Part shown: piece after piece, positions 41,620-50,741 of the stretch
Position numbering within the stretch: position 1 is the stretch's first letter
Layout of the letters: every line of letters starts with the position of its first letter
Assembly: GCF_001466665.1 (NCBI RefSeq)
Contig: NZ_KQ758903.1
Coordinates: 1,113,684-1,177,683 of the forward strand
DNA: 64,000 nt
Origin: Dehalogenimonas alkenigignens
GTDB lineage: Bacteria; Chloroflexota; Dehalococcoidia; Dehalococcoidales; Dehalococcoidaceae
Reading direction: 5' to 3'
Program-made: the position numbers and the translations under genes
The notes under the pieces: generated by a model
What the model was told of the DNA's origin: nothing
Seen by the model: only the letters and a program-made list of their open reading frames with translations
Database searches by the model: none

Positions 41620-43125
41620 ATGAGAACGTTAGTACCCGCCAGGTTTATTGTCGAGCGCGACGCCAGCAAATGCATCAAGTGCCAGGTATGCGTCAACCAG
41701 TGCAGTTTCGACAGTCACTACTGGGACGCCGAAGACGACGAGGTCAAGGTTCGCCCGGGCAAATGCGTCGGCTGCCACCGCTGCGTTATGTTCTGCCCAA
41801 CAGGAGCCATCAATATACGCCGCAGCCCGCTGGAATATCGGGAGAACTACAGCTGGGCGCCGGAATATATTGAGGACATCCAGAAACAAGCCGAACAAGG
41901 CGGCATGCTGCTCACCGGCATGGGCACCGACAAACCTCACCGCATCTACTGGGATCACCTGGTGCTGAATGCTTCCCAGGTGACCAACCCGTCCATTGAC
42001 CCGCTGCGCGAGCCGATGGAGCTCACGACCTATCTGGGCAGCAAGCCTGACAGGATTGAAATCGATCCTTCAACCGGCAACCTGGCGACGCGACTGGCGC
42101 CCCAGGTTAAGCTCAACGTGCCGGTGATGTTTTCAGCCATGAGCTACGGCGCCGTGTCCCTGAACGTCCAGCAATCGCTGGCCCGCGCCGCCGCCGAGAT
42201 CGGCACCATGTGGAACACCGGCGAAGGCGGCCTGCACCCCAGCCTGGTCAAGTATGCCAATAACACCACTGTTCAGGTGGCCTCCGGCCGCTTTGGCGTC
42301 TATTCAGAATACTTGAAAACCGGCCGCATCGTTGAGATCAAGATCGGCCAGGGGGCCAAGCCGGGCATCGGCGGCCATCTTCCGGGTGAGAAAGTGTCGG
42401 CCGAAGTGTCCTTAACCCGCATGATCCCCCAGGGTACCGACGCCCTGTCGCCGGCGCCCCAGCACGATATCTACTCCATCGAGGACCTGTCCCAGCTTAT
42501 CTATGCCCTTAAGGAAGCGACCAATTACCAGAAGCCCATTTCGGTCAAGATCGCCGCGGTCCATAACTCGGCAGCCATCGCCTCCGGCATGGTCCGGGCC
42601 GGCGCCGATATCATCGTCCTGGACGGCATCCGGGGCTCCACCGGCGCTGCGCCTAAAGCGATCCGCGACAATGTCGGCATCCCCATCGAGCTGGCTCTGG
42701 CCTCAGTTGATACCCGTCTTCGGGCCGAGGGTATCCGCAACCAGGCTTCGCTGGTCATTTCCGGCGGCATCCGCTCCTCCGGCGACGTGGCAAAGGCCAT
42801 CGCTTTGGGCGCCGACGCGGTCAACATCGGTACCGCTGCGCTGGTGGCTCTGGGCTGCCGCGTCTGCCAGCAGTGCTACACCGGCAAATGCGCCTGGGGC
42901 ATCTGTACCTCGGACCTGAAACTGACCAAGCGTGTCAACCCGGAACTCGGGGCGCGGCGGCTGGTCAATATGCTGCGGGGTTGGGCGTTGGAGATTGACG
43001 ATATGCTGGGCGGCATGGGTGTCAATGCCATCGAAAGCCTGCGCGGCAACCGGCTGCATCTCCGCGGCATCGGCCTCAATGAAAAAGAACTTGAGATTCT
43101 CGGCGTAAGGATGGCAGGTGACTAG
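41620..43125 (+). CDS. Glutamate synthase, FMN-binding synthase domain with N-terminal ferredoxin (GltB2-type)
   Basis: The catalytic subunit of a split archaeal-type glutamate synthase: 501 residues. The N-terminus has two [4Fe-4S] motifs, CIKCQVCVNQC (about 18-28) and CVGCHRCVMFCP (about 46-57). The FMN synthase domain contains FSAMSYGAVSLNVQQSLARAA, MWNTGEGGLHP, IKIGQGAKPGIGGHLPG and IVLDGIRGSTGAAP, and near the C-terminus CRVCQQCYTGKCAWGIC holds the 3Fe-4S ligands. It makes glutamate from 2-oxoglutarate and ammonia. GAGGAGAC precedes the ATG at 41620. Confidence 0.93.
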   Translation: MRTLVPARFIVERDASKCIKCQVCVNQCSFDSHYWDAEDDEVKVRPGKCVGCHRCVMFCPTGAINIRRSPLEYRENYSWAPEYIEDIQKQAEQGGMLLTGMGTDKPHRIYWDHLVLNASQVTNPSIDPLREPMELTTYLGSKPDRIEIDPSTGNLATRLAPQVKLNVPVMFSAMSYGAVSLNVQQSLARAAAEIGTMWNTGEGGLHPSLVKYANNTTVQVASGRFGVYSEYLKTGRIVEIKIGQGAKPGIGGHLPGEKVSAEVSLTRMIPQGTDALSPAPQHDIYSIEDLSQLIYALKEATNYQKPISVKIAAVHNSAAIASGMVRAGADIIVLDGIRGSTGAAPKAIRDNVGIPIELALASVDTRLRAEGIRNQASLVISGGIRSSGDVAKAIALGADAVNIGTAALVALGCRVCQQCYTGKCAWGICTSDLKLTKRVNPELGARRLVNMLRGWALEIDDMLGGMGVNAIESLRGNRLHLRGIGLNEKELEILGVRMAGD

Positions 43126-43126
43126 C

Positions 43127-43891
43127 ATGACCGAAACCATTGCGACCCCCAAGATTGTAAAGATTGACACCGCCGGCATCTACTACCGCGATTTGAACGC
43201 CCGGCTGCGTAAATTGGTCGACGAAGGCGTGGAACAGATCGTGCTGCAAAATGTCTGCGGCCAGCGCTATATCGCCTCCGACCTGTCGCGGCCGGTTGAC
43301 ATTAAGATCTACGGCACCCCTGGCAACGACCTGGGCGCCTTCATGAACGGCTCGCGAATCGAGGTGTTCGGAAACGCCCAGGACTGTATGGCCAACACCA
43401 TGAACGCCGGTGAGATCATCATCCACGGCCACGCCGGGGATATCTGCGGCATGGCTGCCCGCGGGGGAAAAATCTTCATTCGGGACTATGTCGGCTATCG
43501 TGCCGGCATCCACATGAAGGAGTACCAGGACAAAAAGCCGGTTATGGTCGTCGGCGACACCGGTCAGGACTTTATGGGCGAATACATGGCCGGCGGCGTG
43601 CTGGTGGTCCTGGGCCTGGGTCTTAAAGATGGCGAAAAACACAGGGCCAACTTTATTGGTACCGGCATCCACGGAGGCGTCATTTACATATCGGGCGAGG
43701 TAGAGCAGCACCAGCTTGGCAAAGAAGTCGGCGTGGCGGAACTCGACGAGCATGACCGGGAGATTCTCGGCGGACTGGTGGTCGAATATTGCGAACATTT
43801 CAAGCGCGACGCTGCGGCCATCATGCGGCGGCCGTTCCAGAAACTCTATCCCAAATACCTGCGGCCCTACGGCCGGATGTACTCCTACTAA
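43127..43891 (+). CDS. Glutamate synthase, GXGXG-motif domain protein (GltB3-type)
   Basis: A 254-residue stand-alone version of the C-terminal beta-helix of glutamate synthase. Repeats such as GDLGAFMNGSRIEVFGNAQD, GEIIIHGHAGDICGMAARGGKIFIRD and GGVLVVLGLG show the G-x-x-G-x-x-x-G pattern. AGGTGA precedes the ATG at 43127, which lies 1 base after the gltB2 stop. It ends the operon. After it comes a repeat-rich spacer and the orphan regulator gene. Confidence 0.9.
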   Translation: MTETIATPKIVKIDTAGIYYRDLNARLRKLVDEGVEQIVLQNVCGQRYIASDLSRPVDIKIYGTPGNDLGAFMNGSRIEVFGNAQDCMANTMNAGEIIIHGHAGDICGMAARGGKIFIRDYVGYRAGIHMKEYQDKKPVMVVGDTGQDFMGEYMAGGVLVVLGLGLKDGEKHRANFIGTGIHGGVIYISGEVEQHQLGKEVGVAELDEHDREILGGLVVEYCEHFKRDAAAIMRRPFQKLYPKYLRPYGRMYSY

Positions 43892-44018
43892 CAGCCCGAG
43901 GCACGAAATACGAAATCCGAAAAATAGGATTGAGAGTATCAAAAGCACTAAGATAAATTGACCGCTAGAATTTTGGTGATTAGAATTTGCTTCGTGTTAC
44001 GATATTCGGATTTCGATC
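43892..44018. repeat. A/T-rich spacer with inverted CGAAATCCGAA repeats
   Basis: CGAAATCCGAA (43911-43921) and its complement TTCGGATTTCG (44005-44015) bracket about 83 bases including TAGAATT. The left motif also occurs at 23410-23420. The promoter of the next gene lies inside. Confidence 0.5.
43958..43986 (+). promoter_or_regulatory. Promoter of the orphan regulator gene
   Basis: TTGACC (43958-43963), 17-base spacer, TAGAAT (43981-43986), about 33 bases before the TTG start. Confidence 0.55.
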
Positions 44019-44681
44019 TTGTTTAACATCCTGATACTGGCCGAGGAGAACGACAAGACCCGGGAAATCAAGAACCGGCTGTCCCGTGAGGGTTATGTTT
44101 GCCTGCTGATGCCTCCCGGCGAAGAGCCGGAGAAGCTGGCCGCCCAACACACGGCGCGGTTGGTAGTCGTCGACGTAAGTGCCGAAGATGATATCCCGAC
44201 CCTGGACACCGCCGGCGAAGGCAAGGGGCCGATGCTGGTAGCCGCCGTTTTTCGCCAGCGTATGGCAGAGCTTGGCGCCCGGGATGACGTCGACGACTTC
44301 GTGTTGAAGCCCTTCGACGTTGATGAACTCTTGACCCGCATCCGAAAACTTGCCGCCCGGGCCAAAGCCACGCCGCCGTCTGATATCATCGTCGCCGGCG
44401 ATCTCATTATCGATACCGCCCGCTGCGAGGTCTCTTTAGCCGGCGCCCCCATAGAACTGACTTTCCGAGAATATGAGCTGTTAAAATTTCTTGCCACCAA
44501 CCGGGGCCGAGTTTTTTCCCGTGAAGTGCTCCTCAACAAAGTCTGGGGGTACGAGTACTTTGGCGGCGACCGGACAGTGGACGTCCATGTCCGCCGCCTC
44601 CGTTCCAAGATCGAGGAATTCGGCCAGGTGTACGTAGAAACCGTAAGGAACATCGGATACCGCTTTAAACGGAATTTGTAA
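44019..44681 (+). CDS. Orphan OmpR-type regulator with degenerate receiver, GlnR-like candidate
   Basis: A 220-residue winged-helix regulator. The receiver keeps D52 (VVVDVSAEDD) and K97 (FVLKPFD), but the acidic pair is Glu-Glu (E9, E10) and the switch Ser/Thr position reads VAAV, so phosphorylation is doubtful. The DNA-binding domain (about 120-220) has ELTFREYELLKFLATNRGRVFSREVLL and TVDVHVRRLRSKIE. No kinase gene is adjacent. Its place between glutamate synthase and amt1 and the boxes before nitrogen genes suggest a GlnR-like nitrogen regulator; this is inference. The start is TTG with no ribosome-binding site seen. Confidence 0.82.
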   Translation: MFNILILAEENDKTREIKNRLSREGYVCLLMPPGEEPEKLAAQHTARLVVVDVSAEDDIPTLDTAGEGKGPMLVAAVFRQRMAELGARDDVDDFVLKPFDVDELLTRIRKLAARAKATPPSDIIVAGDLIIDTARCEVSLAGAPIELTFREYELLKFLATNRGRVFSREVLLNKVWGYEYFGGDRTVDVHVRRLRSKIEEFGQVYVETVRNIGYRFKRNL

Positions 44682-44728
44682 TTATCCCCGTCCAAGCATC
44701 CGCAGTCCCCTTTCGTTAATTCCAAACT

Positions 44729-44744
44729 TTTAGCGAACGCTAAA
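44729..44744. promoter_or_regulatory. Short palindrome downstream of the regulator gene
   Basis: TTTAGCG-AA-CGCTAAA. It may be a weak terminator or an operator; it is 30 bases before the repeated sites of the amt1 promoter. Confidence 0.35.
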
Positions 44745-44777
44745 TCAGCCGGAACTCGTGTCAAACCCGATCTTTCT

Positions 44778-44837
44778 GAAACATATCCGAAATATACTGT
44801 TAATCCCTTCGTAATAACATCGAAATCAGCACTTAAT
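44778..44837 (+). promoter_or_regulatory. Six 11-base-spaced GAAAT-like sites before amt1 (GlnR-like boxes)
   Basis: GAAAC (44778), GAAAT (44789), TTAAT (44800), GTAAT (44811), GAAAT (44822) and TTAAT (44833) follow each other at exactly 11-base steps. The GTAAT-N6-GAAAT core (44811-44826) recurs before amt2 and glnA1. OmpR-family regulators bind direct repeats of this period. Confidence 0.6.
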
Positions 44838-44878
44838 ACTGCGCTGGTAGACTGGTAGTAATAAACGAAGGGAGGTAC

Positions 44879-46090
44879 ATGTCCTTGAACTCAGGTGATA
44901 CAGCCTGGATTCTGGTTTCAACAGCCCTGGTGATGCTTATGACCCCCGGGGTAGCCCTGTTCTACGGCGGGATGGTGCGGAAAAAGAACCTCATCTCAAC
45001 GCTGATGATGAGCTTCGCCGTGCTGGCACTGGTTTCCATCCTGTGGGTCGTCTTCGGTTACACCCTGGCCTTCGGCCCGGATATCGCTGGATTTGTCGGC
45101 GGCCTGGACTTTCTGGGGCTTAAAGACGTCGGTATGGAAGCTACCAGTTACTCCATCCCCGATTTGCTCTATATGATGTTCCAGGGCGTTTTCGCCGTAA
45201 TTACCGTAGCCCTCATCACCGGCGCGGTAGTGGAGCGGATCAAGTTCTCAACCTTGATGGTTTTTGCCGTCGCCTGGCTGGCGCTCATTTACGGGCCGGT
45301 AGCTCACTGGGTCTGGGGCGGCGGCTGGCTGGCGCAGCTCGGTGCTCTGGATTTCGCCGGCGGCACAGTGGTTCACATCAACGCTGGAGTTTCAGCGGCG
45401 GCCCTGGTGGTCCTGCTCGGAGCCCGCAAAGGTCTCGGCAAGGAACCCATGGAACCAAACAATATTCCCATGGTCATGCTTGGCGCCGCCTTGCTGTGGT
45501 TCGGCTGGTTCGGCTTTAATGCCGGCAGCTCTTTGGGAGCTAACGGCGGAGCGGCCAACGCTTTCGTCACCACCAACACCGCGGCGGCCGCGGCGGCCCT
45601 GGTCTGGATCATGCTGTCATGGCGCACCCGGAAACCCACCCTGCTTGGCGCGGTGACCGGCGCCGTGGCCGGTCTGGTGGCGATCACCCCGGCCGCCGGG
45701 TTCGTTTCGCCCATGGCGGCTATCGCCATCGGCGCGGTGGCCGCAGGCGTCTGCTACTTCGCCATGAACTTCAAAGCCAAGATTGGTTTCGATGACTCCC
45801 TCGATGTCATGTCGGTGCACGGCGTGGGCGGCATCTGGGGCGCTCTGGCCACCGGCATTTTCGCCACCGCGGCTATCGGCGGCGTGGACGGAGCCTTATC
45901 CGGCAACCTGGGGCAACTCTGGAACCAGATTATCGCCGTCGGGGCTGTTATGGCCTACTCTTTCATAGGTACGCTGGTCATCGGCAAAATCCTGGATAAG
46001 ACCATGGGCTTACGGGTCAAGGAACTTGAAGAGGTTGTCGGTCTTGACCTTTCACAGCACGGCGAGCGCGCTTACGGGGGGATTAAATAA
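44879..46090 (+). CDS. amt: Ammonium transporter Amt (first copy)
   Basis: A 403-residue ammonium channel with about 11 transmembrane segments. WILVSTALVMLMTPGVALFYGGMVRKKN (10-37) is the family N-terminus, IVWH-equivalent features are HWVWGGGWL and VVHINAGVSAAALVVLLGAR (about 161-180), and the second pore histidine is in DVMSVHGVGGIWG (about 306). The C-terminal [13 protein letters not shown] is the segment that meets GlnK. GGGAGG precedes the ATG. The glnK gene starts immediately after its stop, and the promoter carries the GlnR-like array. Confidence 0.95.
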   Translation: MSLNSGDTAWILVSTALVMLMTPGVALFYGGMVRKKNLISTLMMSFAVLALVSILWVVFGYTLAFGPDIAGFVGGLDFLGLKDVGMEATSYSIPDLLYMMFQGVFAVITVALITGAVVERIKFSTLMVFAVAWLALIYGPVAHWVWGGGWLAQLGALDFAGGTVVHINAGVSAAALVVLLGARKGLGKEPMEPNNIPMVMLGAALLWFGWFGFNAGSSLGANGGAANAFVTTNTAAAAAALVWIMLSWRTRKPTLLGAVTGAVAGLVAITPAAGFVSPMAAIAIGAVAAGVCYFAMNFKAKIGFDDSLDVMSVHGVGGIWGALATGIFATAAIGGVDGALSGNLGQLWNQIIAVGAVMAYSFIGTLVIGKILDKTMGLRVKELEEVVGLDLSQHGERAYGGIK

Positions 46091-46429
46091 ATGAAAAAGA
46101 TTGAAGCCATCATCCGTGAAGAACGACTGGACGCCGTCAAGAAGGCACTGGAAGAAATGGGCCTCATCGGCATGACGGTTACCGAGGTATCGGGCCGAGG
46201 CCAGCAAAAAGGCATACCGCTTCAGTGGCGGGTCGGTGAATACCGGGTGGATTTCCTGCCCAAGCTCAAGGTAGAGATCGTCTGTCATGGCGATGACTGC
46301 GGCGCCGCCGTCGAGGCCATCATGAAAGCGGCAAAGACCGGACGTATCGGCGACGGAAAGATCTTCGTCCTGCCAGTGGAATCCGCCCACCGCATCCGGA
46401 CCGGCGAGACAGGTCAAGCAGTAATATGA
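46091..46429 (+). CDS. glnK: PII signal protein GlnK (first copy)
   Basis: A 112-residue PII protein that binds 2-oxoglutarate and ATP/ADP and blocks Amt when nitrogen is plentiful. The T-loop [21 protein letters not shown] (about 38-58) keeps Y51, the residue uridylylated in enteric PII. The C-terminal [14 protein letters not shown] forms the nucleotide pocket. Its ATG abuts the amt stop. No uridylyltransferase (glnD) gene is in the window. Confidence 0.95.
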   Translation: MKKIEAIIREERLDAVKKALEEMGLIGMTVTEVSGRGQQKGIPLQWRVGEYRVDFLPKLKVEIVCHGDDCGAAVEAIMKAAKTGRIGDGKIFVLPVESAHRIRTGETGQAVI

Positions 46430-46461
46430 CCGCTTAGTGCTGTCCGGGTAGAGAAATGTTA

Positions 46462-46498
46462 TGGATGGCTCGGGTGTTAGCCCGAGCCATCCACTTTT
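46462..46498 (+). terminator. Terminator between amt1-glnK1 and the convergent protease gene
   Basis: A 13-bp stem (46462-46474 with 46481-46493; TGGATGGCTCGGG), loop TGTTAG, then CTTTTT. It may serve both convergent genes. Confidence 0.9.
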
Positions 46499-47376
46499 TA
46501 TTTTTTCGAATTACCTTCCTGGTGCAACAGGGTTGCTTGTTCGTCACCTTCAGCCGCCAGGTCCAACAAATTTTCCAGCGCCACCGGTACCGCCGGTGTG
46601 AGGCGAGCCTGATGGTAAAGCGCCAGCAGCGTACCCAGGCTTAGAATGCCAACGGTTATCATTCCAGTGTAGGTCAGTGCGTCGGGCAGCCGGAAGAGGC
46701 TGAAAGCATTCCAGGCTGTATGTAGAACGACTGCCAGTACAAAGGCACCCAAAACCCTGGCATTAATTGTAACGCGGCGGAATTTGACTCTTTCGCCCCA
46801 CAGCACGGCGCAAACAATACCTGTCCAGGCGGCATGACCCGCCGGAGACAGTAAACCGCGGATAAGTAAAACTTGTTCCACCGCCGCCGGATCTCCCTGG
46901 CTTTCGATCAGGGCGGCCAGACCGTAGCCCATTGTTTCTAAAGCCGCAAAACCCATGCCAGCCGAGATACCGAAGAGAAGGCCGTCAGCCTGGTGGTGAA
47001 AACGCCAGGCGAGAAACAGCAATATGGGCAGAATCAGTTTTGAGGACTCTTCAATGATTCCTATCTTCAGCAAGCCGAGCAGGTCAGCTTCCCGGAGAAC
47101 GGCGTAATGCAGAAAGCCGGCGGCAATAATTCCCAGCGCCCCGCCGACCAGGAAACAAACCCCCAGGAGAAGAACCGGTATATTCCGATCCCGAACATGC
47201 TCGTAAAAGAAGACCACGTATGCCAGGGGGACGATAAAAGCGCCGAGCATGATGACGGTCGGGAAAAAATTCGGGTTCCCCGTCCAGCGCAACGCAGCGT
47301 TGGCGCCGAAGAAGAGCAATACGCCTACCAGCAGGATCCAAATCCAGGCCTTACGGAAAATATACGAACTTATCAA
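46498..47376 (-). CDS. PrsW-family intramembrane metalloprotease
   Basis: A 292-residue polytopic membrane protein. The catalytic motifs IGIIEESSKL (EExxK-like), GFAALETMGYG and LLSPAGHAAWTG with LHTAWNAF (metal-binding histidines) match the PrsW family, which cuts regulatory membrane proteins; the best-known substrate is the RsiW anti-sigma factor of Bacillus. No anti-sigma gene is nearby. GGAGG lies five bases before the TTG at 47376; the frame is open 78 codons upstream. It is inserted between the two amt-glnK cassettes on the opposite strand. Confidence 0.82.
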   Translation of the reverse strand: MISSYIFRKAWIWILLVGVLLFFGANAALRWTGNPNFFPTVIMLGAFIVPLAYVVFFYEHVRDRNIPVLLLGVCFLVGGALGIIAAGFLHYAVLREADLLGLLKIGIIEESSKLILPILLFLAWRFHHQADGLLFGISAGMGFAALETMGYGLAALIESQGDPAAVEQVLLIRGLLSPAGHAAWTGIVCAVLWGERVKFRRVTINARVLGAFVLAVVLHTAWNAFSLFRLPDALTYTGMITVGILSLGTLLALYHQARLTPAVPVALENLLDLAAEGDEQATLLHQEGNSKK

Positions 47377-47483
47377 AGCGTCCTCCGGGCGACAATTATA
47401 CAGGGTTAATCTTGAACCAAAAACCCGCAGCAAGTCGTTTATGAATAGGCAAGCGGGGATTCTTTCGACCGGGGAAATCATGT

Positions 47484-47515
47484 GTAATCTGTTTGAAACA
47501 CTTCCGCAGTAAAAT
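47484..47515 (+). promoter_or_regulatory. amt2 promoter with GlnR-like site
   Basis: GTAAT-N6-GAAAC (47484-47499) lies 26 bases (start to start) before a -10-like TAAAAT (47510-47515), the same spacing as in front of glnA1. No good -35 is visible, as expected for an activator-dependent promoter. Confidence 0.6.
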
Positions 47516-47546
47516 CCAGCGCATATTGTTGCAGGGAGGTTTCGAT

Positions 47547-49114
<1,568 letters not shown>

Positions 49115-49145
49115 CAGCGGGTTGAATCTTAAAACCGGCAGGCGT

Positions 49146-49177
49146 GTAATCCTTTGGAAATATACCGCCGGTAGAAT
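49146..49177 (+). promoter_or_regulatory. glnA1 promoter with GlnR-like site
   Basis: GTAAT-N6-GAAAT (49146-49161) lies 26 bases (start to start) before TAGAAT (49172-49177). The geometry is identical to that at amt2. Confidence 0.6.
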
Positions 49178-49221
49178 GATCTAAAATAATCCGGCGAGAG
49201 CGCTGGAATGGAAGGAGATTT

Positions 49222-50658
49222 ATGAATCCGAAAGAAGTGCTCAAGTATTGTCAGGACAACAGCATCCAAATTGTGGACTTCAAATTCAACGACCTTCCCG
49301 GTCTGTGGCAGCATTTTTCAATACCGGTGAGCGAACTTGATGAAGATATCTGGAAAGAAGGAATCGGGTTTGACGGCTCCTCCATCCGGGGTTTTCAGGC
49401 GATTAACGAGAGCGATATGCTGCTGATGCCGGATGCCGGCACCGCCATCCTGGATCCGATGCTCGAGGTGCCTACGCTGTCTATAATTTGTGACATTTAT
49501 GACCCGACTTCGGGGAAGCCCTATACCCGCGACCCGCGTTTTATCGCACGGAAAGCAGAAGCGTATCTGAAGACCACCGGCATCGCCGACACCAGTTACT
49601 GGGGTCCGGAAATGGAGTTCTTTATCTTCGACAACGTCCAGTTCGAGCAGAACGAACACACTGCCTTCTATAACGTCGATTCAGTTGAAGGTTCATGGAA
49701 CACCGCCCGGGCGGAAAATATTGACAGCGACGGCAATCCTCATAACCTGGGGTACAAACCCCGCTACAAAGAGGGCTACTTTCCGGTTCCGCCCCATGAT
49801 TCTTTGCAGGATCTGCGCAGCAGGATCATCCTTAAGATGATGGAAACCGGCATTCCAATCGAGGTCCATCACCATGAGGTTGCCACTGCGGGCCAGTGCG
49901 AGATTGATATGCGCTTCAGTACCATGGTCAAGATGGGTGACCAAATGCAGTGGTACAAATATATCGTTAAAAATATGTGCCGGAAAGACGGCAAAGTCGC
50001 TACTTTCATGCCTAAACCGCTTTTCAAAGACAATGGCTCCGGTATGCACGTCCACCAGTCTTTGTGGAAGGATGGCGTGAACCAGTTCTTTGATAAAGAC
50101 GGCTACGCTCTTTTATCACAGACTGCCACGTACTATATCGGCGGTTTATTGAAGCACGCCGACGCCCTGATGGCTATCTGCGCCCCGACAACCAACTCCT
50201 ACAAACGACTGGTGCCGGGTTATGAAGCCCCGGTCAACCTGGTGTACTCTGCTCGCAACCGGTCAGCGTCGGTGCGCATCCCCATGTATAACGCTAACCC
50301 GAAATCCAAGCGTTTGGAGTTCAGATGCCCGGATAATACCGCAAACGGCTACTTATGCCTGGCGGCGATGATGATGGCAGGACTGGACGGCATTCAAAAC
50401 AGGGTTGACCCGGGCAAGCCCCATGACATGAACCTGTATGAATTGCCCAAGACCGAAGCTAAAAAGATCCGCACCGTGCCGTCGTCGCTGGACGCCGCGC
50501 TTGATGCCCTTGAAAAAGACCACGATTTCCTGCTGCAAGGAGGCGTGTTCACCAAGGATGTCATTGAGGTCTGGTTGGACTATAAACGTACCCAGGAAGT
50601 GGATGCCATCCGGCTGCGGCCGCACCCCTGGGAGTTTCATTTATATTTCGACATCTAG
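49222..50658 (+). CDS. glnA: Glutamine synthetase type I (beta-type)
   Basis: Makes glutamine from glutamate, ammonia and ATP. The 478-residue product has [17 protein letters not shown] (about 50-66), [21 protein letters not shown] (about 255-275) and [25 protein letters not shown] near residue 400 contains the tyrosine that is adenylylated in enteric GSI-beta enzymes. The segment [10 protein letters not shown], with Ala in place of Arg, also marks the beta type and distinguishes it from glnA2. GGAG precedes the ATG; the terminator at 50672-50701 follows. Confidence 0.95.
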   Translation: MNPKEVLKYCQDNSIQIVDFKFNDLPGLWQHFSIPVSELDEDIWKEGIGFDGSSIRGFQAINESDMLLMPDAGTAILDPMLEVPTLSIICDIYDPTSGKPYTRDPRFIARKAEAYLKTTGIADTSYWGPEMEFFIFDNVQFEQNEHTAFYNVDSVEGSWNTARAENIDSDGNPHNLGYKPRYKEGYFPVPPHDSLQDLRSRIILKMMETGIPIEVHHHEVATAGQCEIDMRFSTMVKMGDQMQWYKYIVKNMCRKDGKVATFMPKPLFKDNGSGMHVHQSLWKDGVNQFFDKDGYALLSQTATYYIGGLLKHADALMAICAPTTNSYKRLVPGYEAPVNLVYSARNRSASVRIPMYNANPKSKRLEFRCPDNTANGYLCLAAMMMAGLDGIQNRVDPGKPHDMNLYELPKTEAKKIRTVPSSLDAALDALEKDHDFLLQGGVFTKDVIEVWLDYKRTQEVDAIRLRPHPWEFHLYFDI

Positions 50659-50671
50659 GTCGTGCTTAATG

Positions 50672-50701
50672 AATAAGCCCTCTCGAAAGAGAGGGCTTAT
50701 T
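50672..50701 (+). terminator. Intrinsic terminator of glnA1
   Basis: AATAAGCCCTCTC (50672-50684), loop GAAA, GAGAGGGCTTATT, followed by TTAT. A perfect 13-bp stem. Confidence 0.9.
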
Positions 50702-50741
50702 TTATGCCTGGGATGTTTATAGAAGCGCGAACAAATAGTAA

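Noticed and set aside
44838-44878. Sigma-54 promoter before amt1
   Set aside because: CTGGTAGACTGGTAGTA is a direct repeat and does not match TGGCACG-N4-TTGC; no -24/-12 pair is present.
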